64,000 nucleotides of DNA from Bombyx mori. Taxonomy: Eukaryota; Arthropoda; Insecta; Lepidoptera; Bombycidae. Positions 1 to 9,969 of this stretch are shown here, piece by piece. The position numbers and the translations under genes are program-made. The DNA lies in assembly GCF_030269925.1 (NCBI RefSeq), contig NC_085112.1, forward strand, positions 11,471,501 to 11,535,500, written 5' to 3'. The notes under the pieces are model-generated. The model had not been told where the DNA came from. It searched no databases and saw only the letters and a program-made list of their open reading frames with translations. Numbering within the stretch: position 1 is the stretch's first letter; the number at the start of each line of letters is the position of its first letter.

Positions 1-287
1 AATCACTATTTTTTTATACTTTTTCATAGTCACAAGAGTATGAATTAGAAGATACGGTAATAGGATTCCTACTATTGATGCTACATCCTTATTATTCCTG
101 ACATAATATACCGATTTCCACTGAAAATCCTGTTTTTACAGTAAAAGCGTATTGAAGCTATACTTGCTTATGCTACGCACGAGTAATTTTATTTTCAATG
201 AATGAAAATTGGTATCTTTAACATTTTACATTGAAAGAATATATGTTTATTTGGCATAAGATTTTATATTAATCAAGGCAGTAACCG

Positions 288-480
288 GAGCATAGGCCAA
301 CGAACTCGCAGAATTTGGCGAAAAGTTCAACAAGAACCTCAACCTTAATCAGCCTGCTGAGTTTTATCGTCGGATCTTCTCAGTGAATTCTAATTATCTA
401 CACATGCATACACTCGCGAATTAGTTGCCCTTGGACTGTTGGACCTTCTCTGAGGGCGCTCGATCAGCTGTTACTTATCA
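288..480 (+). mobile_element. Diverged LINE 3' fragment
   Basis: It keeps the order of motifs seen at 20985-21396: TTATCGTCGGATCTTCTCAG, the TTGCCCTTGGA region, GAGGGCGCTCGATCAGCTGT. Similarity is patchy. Confidence 0.4.
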
Positions 481-519
481 TTCGCAAATCGATGCAATTA
501 TCATTCGAAAATCAGACAA

Positions 520-918
520 TTTGCATAGCTTTTATCGCGGGGTTTGAGCGCGGCGACCGAATCAAGAAATTCCGGAACGAAAATAAAACCTAACACCCCC
601 CACTCCGCCTACCATGTAGCTCACGCTCAACACATTCACACGTTGCGCTTGTGTAGTGTTTGTGAATAAGCGCGCGGCGTGACGTCGCACTGCATGCGCA
701 TCATGAAAAGTCTGCCCATCTCTCTCTCGCGCGGTCTAGCTTATGAGTGTGAAGAGGACAGTTAATGTTTTGCTTTTATTAACGTTTATAAATATAGCAT
801 GGTCCTATTTTATTATTGTTTTAATATTAAATTGTTATTGTCTAATTATAATTGCATAAGTTAATAGAAAATGCTATGCAATAACTTTACCGCGGCAGTC
901 CCCGAGTGCCACTCGAGT
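520..918 (+). mobile_element. MITE-like repeat, family 1, copy 1
   Basis: About 400 bp, roughly 90 percent alike to 28041-28431 by eye. It begins TTGCATAGCTTTTATCGCGG and ends CTATGCAATAACTTTACCGC GG. The two ends show an imperfect direct repeat (GCATAGCTTTTATCGCGG against GCAATAACTTTACCGCGG) as well as the inverted word GCATAGC. The left half is CpG-rich, the right half AT-rich. No coding capacity. Confidence 0.6.
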
Positions 919-1535
919 TTTTTTTTTTAACTGAAATTAATCTCAAGATGAGTAGTCACGGTCAGAAATCGAATAAACTAGCTTTTTGGATATCCGGTAC
1001 CTGCCTATATCTAGCTAGGGACTAAAAGGGTGGAGCAAAAAAAAACCCTCATGAATAATTTCTCTCGTCTTTGCGGATCAGGAGAAACAAAACGGGAGTT
1101 AAGTGAAAACGTGGGTTCCTGAAACTCGGTTATGTTTTATTTATTTAAAACATTTGTGTGCGGCACGTGTTTGCTTTTAATATTATGACCGTGACCGTCT
1201 CTTCAGTGGAGAATAGGAAGTAGCATTAACCAAGACAACGATCTCGTTCGGTTTCAAGACACTGAAATAAGAAGATAAGGCAATCGAGGCAAGGCATCCG
1301 AGTTTGCAAGTCTGTTTCTGTTTTTAAATACAAGGTCAAACAATTCGATCTCTTATTAACCGAATGATCATTGTTCTATACTCTTCGTATATACTGTGTT
1401 ACTTATAATATTTTGTATTCAAGTTTAACAATATTTGCTATGTGTACCTATGTGCCTTACTGTAATTCTCATGTTGTATTTGTTATTTTAGCTGTTCTAC
1501 ACACACTCATCACTTTTAATTATTATTCTCATAAT

Positions 1536-1680
1536 CCTCTCGCAGGTCTGCTGGAAGAGATTTCTTAAAGAAATAAGCAGTGCATTTGTACATAATTTTC
1601 CTATTACTGTGTACTCCATAAATTACTGTACTATGTCTTCTTTTTTGTGTGTACATAAATAAATAAGATTATGATAACTT
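1536..1680 (+). mobile_element. Lepidopteran LINE-type 3' tail, diverged
   Basis: GCAGGTCTGCTGGAAGAGAT, TTCTTAAAGAAATAAGCAGT, then GTGTGTACATAAATAAATAA. It follows the scheme of the copies at 50024 and 60477: CTGGAAGAGAT, a short hairpin, then a run toward an AATAAA-like end. Confidence 0.4.
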
Positions 1681-2335
1681 CTTGATAGTTTAACCGACAT
1701 AAGTTTGGTTATCTTGAGAAATCTAATTAATTTTCTGTATTGGACCCAATTATATCAAGCTTATACTATACTTATATACTTACTACTTATAGCTTATAGT
1801 ATATAGAATTCATATTACTCAATGGTGTTCACGTTGCGATATGGATTTATGTCAATATTTATTAGAATCTAAATAAGCAGACGTTCATCTGTCGTAATGA
1901 TCTTGAGATCTCATACATGGTGTAAATAAAATACTGGAACGTAGAGATAACAAGAGCGGCTTCATTGAATAAAAAAGCCGACATAAAAATAACTTTAAAT
2001 TCAATTTGCCATCAACATTTCTTATAAACAAAACAACGGGAGAAATTAATAAAAATTTACGGTCATAGTTATGTATTACTATTACAGAAACCATTAAATG
2101 GATCTATGGGATAGTTCGCGGAAAAGGTTTTCTTTCATTTACGACATTAGTTGTCCCAAAAACGGAGGTTATGTTTTGTGTGCGAGCACAATAGTCGTTA
2201 CGAATTGAACTAAATGTTTGTGCAGGTCTTTGTTCAATTCGATTGGTATCAAAACACATATTTTTGATGCAAAATTGAAACTGTCACTGTTTTCTTATGA
2301 TCTATCAGCAGTGGTACTTCATCTAATCGCTTAGA

Positions 2336-2734
2336 CTAGTGGTACCGCAGTAGTCGAAATTCGACTACAATTAATTGAAATTATAATCTTTTATACCTAC
2401 TACTATGATTCTGTTGTCAAAGACTACTATACTTCTATAACCACATATTTCGCTAAGACTACACTTTAGACAAATATTAATAAAGACAAACAATATTTAA
2501 TCAATACTCAATTTAACCACAGAATCTAAGCAATAAGAAAAGTTTGACAATGAACAAATAGTACGCATGCAAATAGTGTGTCAAATACATGGTAGTGTGT
2601 GTAATGTTTTTATTTATTGATTTAATGTATTTTTAGGCATAATTCAAAGAAATATTAAGTGTGGGAAATTTCATACCCCTCCGTCCGCGCAATTTTCGTA
2701 AAAAGAGATACAAACTTTTTTTGTTTTTGTTTTG
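2336..2734 (-). mobile_element. Non-autonomous Helitron-like element, family A
   Basis: On the minus strand the 3' end reads hairpin (AGTCGAATTTCGACT), about 12 nt, then CTAG followed by T. The 5' region has the GAGGGGTATGAAATTTCCCA block (slightly altered). Relatives lie at 42684, 43111 and 63143. Confidence 0.65.
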
Positions 2735-3068
2735 ATAGCTAAACCGTTCCTAGTAGTTTTTTTTCCCTACCCATTCGCAGATCGCTTAGGGGCCTATTCT
2801 AGCTATCCAGAAGTAGTGAGGCATGTTCAGTACCTACTATTACCATCGTCCCGTCTATTCCTTCCGCGAAATAGTCATCGATTCCGGTTGATAGGTTTTA
2901 ATTATAGCACTTATTCTAACAGCACCAAATTTTTTAAGACATTCAAAGGGAGGATTCAAAAAAAAAACATTTAAGGAAAATATTTGTGAGCTCCACTAAC
3001 TACTGCAAACGATGTTAGCAATGAAATAATTTCAGATTTATTTCCAATTAAATAAAGCTTATAAGAAA

Positions 3069-3286
3069 CTAGCCCTACTCGCCCGCTTTGCTGCGCATTT
3101 AAAAATAACATTATTCTTTATTGTCACTATTGTTAGGGAGTCCAACACTCATACAAATATCAGCCTATCCATTAAATACATGTATTTTCTACATGGATAC
3201 CAAGTTTTAAGTCAATCGGAAGCATGGTTCAGTAGTTATAACGGAACATCCGTAAAAACCACTGCAGATTTATATATTAGTATAGA
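3069..3286 (-). mobile_element. Short Helitron-like element
   Basis: On the minus strand: A|TC start (TCTATACTAATATATAAA) and a GC-rich 3' end (GCAAAGCGGGCGAGTAGGG) closing with CTAG|T. Length 218 bp. Confidence 0.7.
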
Positions 3287-3755
3287 TTTATCAAGCGATA
3301 AATTATTAGTTACAGAGAAAAGTTTGTAGAGCTTACCGAGTTAACCTTAGTTTAAGCCAGTGTATTATTAAATTGTGTATCTCGATTTAAATTTCATTAA
3401 GTGTACAAAAAAGGAATGAATAAAAAGGGTCGTCAAATTCAGAGTCCAAATCCCACAGAGCAAATATGAAGCTAGTAAAACGTGACCAAGGCTTGTTTGA
3501 CAGGATTCTGAATTATATCCATAAAACTCCAAACATGTGGCCATCACAAAATCAACTTAATTTTGTGTGTCCGAGTTTTTTTTTTGATGCCTCTTTATAT
3601 TTTCACACATAGACTTATTTTTGTAAGAACCATTTCAATCCAGTTGCATTTAATTCAAGTCAAGATCGTAGTCTTAATTCGTATATAGCTGCAAGTATAT
3701 GAAAATTGAGTCCACGGAAACACATTTTGCAAATATAAATAAAATAAAATAAAAA

Positions 3756-3801
3756 TATTTCTCACTGAAATAAATTAATTATTTTATTTCAGTGAGAAAT
3801 A
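3756..3801. repeat. Perfect 18-bp inverted repeat (hairpin)
   Basis: TATTTCTCACTGAAATAA (3756-3773) and its exact complement (3784-3801) around a 10-nt AT loop. Confidence 0.8.
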
Positions 3802-3821
3802 AAATAATTAAGGCATGAACG

Positions 3822-4050
3822 TTTTTTTTTTTTATTGCTTAGATGGGTGGACGATCTCACAGCCCACCTGGTGTTCAGTGGTTACTGGAGCCCATATACA
3901 TCTACAACGTAAATGCGCTACCCACCTTGAGATATAAGTTCTAAGGGTCTCAGTATAGTTACAACGGCTGCCCCACCCTTCAAACTGAAACGCATTACCG
4001 CTTCACGGCACAAATAGGCAGGGTGGTGGTTGGTACCTATCCGCGCGGTC
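3822..4050 (-). mobile_element. Bm1 SINE, 5'-truncated
   Basis: T-rich end (the A tail in reverse), then ATTGCTTAGATGGGTGGACG through to CCGCGCGGTCTCACAA. It lacks the tRNA-like head. An apparent 168-codon frame across it is an artefact. Confidence 0.8.
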
Positions 4051-4703
4051 TCACAATAATAATAATAAACATTTATTCCAAACATAAATTTACAAAAAAT
4101 GAAACAAAAATTAAAAGAAAAATAACAAGGCTTGGAAACGGTTACCGGCTCAGCAATGCCTAACAGTACCGAGAAAATCGCTACTGCGACGCTTATCTTC
4201 CGCCGGCACGAATACGAACATAATTTTGTGAATAAAATTCCGGAAACCAAAAAAATGACAACTAATTTACATAATCGGCAATCTTCAAAGATGTTTAAGT
4301 TCAATAAAACATCCAACATTACAGTCATTGGTCGTTTATCTTCAAAGCTTCCGCTCACCACTAATCTGATTAAGTTGGAACTTTTAAACATGCGTGAAGT
4401 TTGAAGTTTTCTAAAATATTGCATTCAATCAAAACCTAAAAGGTCACTAGCCTGATCAATCTCTTCTGCCAATCCATTCTCTAAGCTAAGAAGGCTAAGA
4501 AGGTCAACTGTCTGGTAATCACCCTGGATAGCTTCATGACCTTTCGTCCTTACATTAAGATAAACCTTAATCGCGCCACAACTATCCTTAACAGACTATA
4601 CCTAGTGATCTGTAAACGGAGATATCTATCGCTTTATTGTAAGGTGACAATTTAAAAATCCGTGAGTGTGGTGTTCGCTTAGTGTAGTTAGCTTCGCTTC
4701 AGT

Positions 4704-4790
4704 TTTGGCAGGATAGCCTTGAAAACGCCGTGGTTCGTGAGGAACGTCGATCTTCAAGATGACTTGGCTCTCGAATCGGAACGCTAATTC
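4704..4790 (+). mobile_element. Fragment of a BMC1-like ORF2
   Basis: The translated segment (TPWFVRNVDLQDDLALES) matches the GAPWFLRNVDLHDDLELDS stretch near the C-terminus of the ORF2 at 9970-12852. It is short, isolated and out of any long frame. Confidence 0.6.
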
Positions 4791-4799
4791 AAGACCGAC

Positions 4800-7559
4800 A
4801 TATTAACTTCAAAGTTTTAATGACAATTAAATGAGACTGATTTTCAAAGTCCTAACGGAAAGTATAGATCACGTGGGCCTTTAATAATGTTTTTTTCTAT
4901 GAACAGAAAAAAAACGAATAATAGGAAATGAATTATTTTAATAAATAAAAACAAAGAATTTAAGTAAGCCTTCCATGAAATAGTCTCAACGACATATTGC
5001 GTACGAGTGGTTGAACTTTAACATTCAATTTATTTCAAGGGTCAGTACTTAAGCGTTATTTATAAGAATCCTCTGAACCTTTCGAGTGTTGCAAAGTGAT
5101 TTACAAAATGTCCGGATCACCTTTTCTGTTAGTGATTTGTGGGGTATATTAAGATTTATTTGGTTAGATTAAATTGATTAGTTAAACTTACCATTACGAT
5201 ATTTCTCTTAGGATTATTTACTACCTGTGTATGTTCATTGTATCGAACATCAGATTAAAATGTACTAATTATTCAAAAATTGGCCCAGTTTCTGGTCGAT
5301 CTTTTAATTTGGCCAATATCAAGGATGCATTGATTGACGGAATCACCCACTAGGTCATTGTGAAGATATCTTGAAAATCCAAACTCGCTCCAGCCGACCG
5401 TCCAAAATCCCTCAGCCATTTTGGAGTTGGAAACAAACACACATCGACTTTTATCTATACAATATTAATGGTTAATGTGGGACTAATTAGCGCTTTATCA
5501 GCCAATATTTCGCTACGCTTACAGTATTTTTATTACGGACCTATATTTTAGACGATTACAAATTCGGTATATAGGTATGTATATTGTCAGTGTTTTGCAT
5601 TAAAGAAAAATGTCAGTTATCTAGACATTAATTTTAATTTAAATTGTGACCGATGACATTGCCGATACATGAGGGCTTCGTGGCAGAAATAGCCAGGCGC
5701 ACAGCTCACGTGCTCACAATATATGTGTCCACCTATCTACTAAGAAACACACTAACAAAAACAATATAATCCGTATCATTTTCAAATTCAAAATCCTTGG
5801 AGCGCAAAAATAATTATTTGACAAAAATCTTTTGTGTTCCCTATGTTATCAAATAGGTACTACGAAATATATTTCCGGATCCACATGCTTATTAAATTAA
5901 TATTCGTTTATTTATATAACATTAAAATTTATATGCATATTATTCTATTCAGTTTTCTCTAATCGTAGATATAACTAAAATTATTTTCGGGGTTAAATCT
6001 CGCGTTTTTTATTGTCATTACATTTCTGATGTTTCAAATAATTTACAATTTTTATTATAATATCGAATACCATTGGAATACAATTCCATAAAATCTTCAC
6101 GTCCATTAAAAATGATACAGATTCATAAAAAAATATAAATTTTACTTCATAATTAATATCGTGCCGAAAAGACCTTGCTTCCAGCGCCGGCAAAGTATAA
6201 ATCGTAACAGCGTGTATTTTTTTGCACCCGGGAATCGACAGTTACGTAATTGAAATAAAAGGCAAAGGGATTTTGTGATTAATATTCGACCTTTGATATT
6301 GATGGTCAATTAAAAATACTGCGGATTTTTCTTTGACCCAAAAATTTAAATATGTGATTCATTTGAGGGGGAAAATTGATTTATTTTTGTCCAATATGCC
6401 ATACGTGTGTATGTGCTTGTTTTGATGTGTAGTGATTACTAGAGTTCATAGCCTTTCTCATATAGCAAAGCGTAGCTTGCTTAACTCAAAACCTGAATCA
6501 TAAAGTTCAATCATCAATAAGCAAAAAATTCCCTAGTCCCCAACAACAATAAATAAGCAGACCGAATAAGTTCTTAGTATTGGCGATATCTAATAATTTT
6601 AATGCCGAAAATTACTTACCGTGGCAAAGGTTTGTTCGATCAGACAGCCTGATTCGAATTTATAATGTAAAAGAAAGTTTTTAATGACGCGGTAGACGCT
6701 CAGAGGAGCTCAGTGGGACCTTCACCGACAGTCAGAAAGCCGTTATTAAACTTAAGTGGAACTCTAATAATTTAATTTTTTGTTTCTTTCGACATAATAA
6801 ACTCAATTTATTTATTATAAAAAAAAAGAACACAATATTCCTAACCTAAAAGCACATGTTATTATCCGCAACATGCTTCGTCAGATTACAGAAATAAAGT
6901 TATCAGCAACATGCTTCGTCAAAAAGTACAATACATACTTTCAGCTGCAAGCGTCGTCATAAGTAACATAAAGGTCCACGCTAACAGCTAATTTAATTGT
7001 GCTAATCATTACTAAATTATTAAACAAATATATAGATACGGTATTTTTTTTTTTACACATCATGTCACATAATTCAAAAATAAAGTTTCTCTGTCACTGT
7101 CTCAAATTTACAACATATTGTGTATTATTTTCGAAACATTTCTCTAGAACTCTTGGAATTCACTCTGCTCCTTTTCTGTTCGTTACCTTTTTTGTTCGTT
7201 TAAATTTGAAAGAAAAGCTTAGTGAATTATTAACGTCGCAATTAATTTAAAAAAAAACCATTGTCGCAGCAAAATGTCAGTTATAATTAATGTCTCGTTC
7301 ACTTAAACGATGATTTAAAAATAATTATGCTTTTTTTTGTCTGACAATAGAGTTACGGTTAAAAGAAATCTTGACTATCGCACTTAAAATGTGCACGCAA
7401 TGCTTAACCTAGTTATCGACTTTTATACTATCATTGGTTCTAAAAATTATACACATATTAACATTTGCTTAAAGGATTATACTAAAAATTGTAATTTCAA
7501 GGTTCAGAACTCGAGAAAGAGACATAAACTCAATTTAATAGAAAAGTTTTATGGATAGA
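4800..7559. other. AT-rich intergenic DNA, no gene seen
   Basis: No domain, splice pattern or familiar repeat. The small frames here (for example 5993-6193, 6999-7250) have AT-driven composition. TTATCAGCAACATGCTTCGTCA occurs twice in part near 6870-6920. Confidence 0.6.
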
Positions 7560-8218
7560 TATTTCTCGTTGAGATTTTTTTACAGTCTTTATCGGCAGCC
7601 GAGCATACGACTCACCTGGTAATGAGTGGTTACCGTTGCTCATGGACCGTTGGTTGAGTACAATTCACAAGCCTTGTTTGAAGAAAGGACATGTCATAGC
7701 GCTCGAGAAACACCGTAGAGGGGAGCTCATTACAGAACTTGATGATACGTGGCAAAAAAAAATCTGGAAACGCACTATTGATGAACACAATGACTCCAGA
7801 TAGTACGAATGGAATCTTCTCCGGTAGTGGGAGGTGTGATGGTAAAAAGGAGATTAGGGTGTCATCTATAACAACTTTTCAGAACAATCCGCAGTCAACA
7901 TACGGTATAAATCCCAGAGAAAACCGAAGTCCCTCCGTAGAACCAGAGGTTCGGCAGTGTAGCGCCGTTATTTAAAGCCGAGTTCGAGGAAAAAGGTTTG
8001 ACCAGAAGGTCTGCCATCTCTTTCGCATTATGGCTAGACTGTCATCGGACCTGCACAGTGGTGGAGGACCAGACCGGCCGAAGCTACCTTCTACAGCCTT
8101 GGTGAGCGACCAAAAAGTGCAGCTCCCGCGAGGATATCACTTCAGCTGCTACACAATTCAGGCAATGTGCTCCAGCTTCGCATTGACATTAGCTAAAAAG
8201 ACCTGGAAGCGGCGTTAA
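7560..8218 (-). mobile_element. CR1-like LINE 3' region, decayed
   Basis: It opens with TTTTTTTACAG then CGGCAGCCGAGCATACGA, CACCTGGTAATGAGTGGTTACCG and CACAAGCCTTGTTTGAAGAA, the reverse of the moth CR1-type 3' tail. It then continues about 500 bp further into the element than other copies here (GACATGTCATAGCGCTCG, GAAACACCGTAGAGGGGAGC). Small open frames inside it are not genes. Confidence 0.55.
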
Positions 8219-8306
8219 ATATTGGCCTTTTCTTTGAGATATTAGTATCCGGTATTTCAACTAAAACAAAATGTCGTAATATGTTTTATTGGTTTAGTTA
8301 GATAGG

Positions 8307-9578
8307 TAGGGGAAAGTGGGGGATATACGAACACCTAAGGGAAAACTTAAATAAAACAATGGAATTTAATCACAGATTTTTTTAATTTTTTTTGTTATAA
8401 AGTTTACTTATCTGTCTAACTTATTCACTAATCATCATTTATATTTTTTTAATAAATTGCAACAATATGAAAGAAAAACAAAACCCTTAGTGTTCGGCTT
8501 TGCCCGACATCAGTCGGGTAAATACGAACACCAAGTGGGGTGATTACGAACTAACATTATTCATAGATCACACCACATTTAAAACTCAACGATGTTGACT
8601 GTCCGTCAGTACAACTCTCGTGAGCCCATCTTTTGCACACATAGCACACAATCTAGTCTTCAACGGGAGGATCAATATATTTATCTCTACAAAAAATACA
8701 AAAGTAGTCTTTATTTTCTTTTTCGCGTTTTTTTTTTTTTTTTCGTATTTTGACTAGAGTCCCTAAAGTCGTTTTTTGTATTGTTCAAATTCTTTAATAG
8801 TCTTTCATACTTTTTGCTTGAAGGTGTTCTCTCATTACATTTCAGTCTTTTTATTTGGGTTCCTTTTTTGCCATCTTTCCGTTTTCTTCTTGATTTCTTA
8901 CGTTTCCTGATTGTCTGTAAATAAAGGTTTTCATCCAGACCATGGCTGTATTAACACTTCTTTCATTAGATGGTCAAAATTAGTGGTTTTTGAAACATTA
9001 TATGTTTACGCAGAGAGAGTTTTTTGGTTTTAACATCGTCTATAGCCTTTTTGAGATCTTCTAAACTATACTTCAGTTCGGTCTTTCTTTTGTAAGTACA
9101 AGGCATCTGTTATAATATTTAAAAAAAAGTTGAACGGGGTACCAACAAACGGGAGTGGGGTAACGGCGAATGTTCGAGATTGACCGACATGGAGTGTTCG
9201 TCTTTACCCCGCGGAATCGAAAATAATTAAAGGTCAAAAAACAATTTTGGTTAAATTTATTTTGCCTACTACATCATTATCATTTAGCTGAGTAATATGT
9301 GATTATTCCACTATGTAAAAGCTGAATTATTATTGTAGATAGAAATAAAGTTACATTAACTTGAATTTACCAAAAAATTACATCTAAAACATACAAAATA
9401 TTGAAAAATGCATACCTTTTTTAGTACGTGCGTCCGCGTCTCCCGTGTTATTGACTGGCATCAGTGGTGGCGTGATCTCCGAAATGGCGGCAAATAAAAT
9501 TACGATATATCTTTCTAACATATTAGAACCATTGAATTCGGCATTACCCAGCGTTTGCGTTTCCCCCACTTTTCCCTA
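8307..9578 (-). mobile_element. Decayed pogo-like DNA transposon
   Basis: Near-terminal inverted repeats frame the element: TAGGGGAAAGTGGGGGATA at 8307 and, on the other strand from 9578, TAGGGAAAAGTGGGGGAAA, each starting at a TA. On the minus strand at about 8570-8720 the sequence encodes YFCIFCRDKYIDPPVED, a stop, then IVCYVCKRWAHESC, followed by a terminal Cys. That is the Cys-rich zinc finger often seen at the C-terminus of insect pogo-like transposases. Upstream (8720-8930) is a Lys/Arg-rich linker. The DDE core is not readable, so the copy is dead. Confidence 0.5.
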
Positions 9579-9741
9579 CTTATGATTTTGTGAATTTTAT
9601 TAAGCTTTCTTGCATGTCTCTCGTGAAATTATTTTCTATTTATTTGAGAGTAGTTCTGGTTAGAGCAAATTGTCCGACAGTTTTTTACAATTTGCTCTGG
9701 AATTGTCTCAAGCATTTGAGGCATTTTTCATGGGTCTTACA

Positions 9742-9752
9742 GAAATCTTGCT
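9742..9752. repeat. Left target-site duplication of the BMC1 copy
   Basis: GAAATCTTGCT directly precedes the poly(T) end of the element and recurs exactly at 14460-14470 beyond its truncated 5' end. Confidence 0.8.
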
Positions 9753-9969
9753 TTTTTTTTTTTTTTTTTTGTTTTCCTACCTATGCTGATAGCCTTGAGA
9801 GGCTATTTCAGCTTCACCCTAACGTTTGTAGGTGAGCTCGCGGGGCTCAACCGGAGAGTTGCTAACACTGACCCTAGCAAGAGCAGTGCTTCGCAGAATC
9901 TACCACCGGATCGGAAACGCGACCCACTGAGAAGATCCGGCGAGAAACTCAGTGGGCTGTGTCTATGGG

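Noticed and set aside
3918..4424. 168-codon minus-strand frame
   Set aside because: Starts in unremarkable DNA and runs through a Bm1 copy; composition and overlap indicate a spurious frame.
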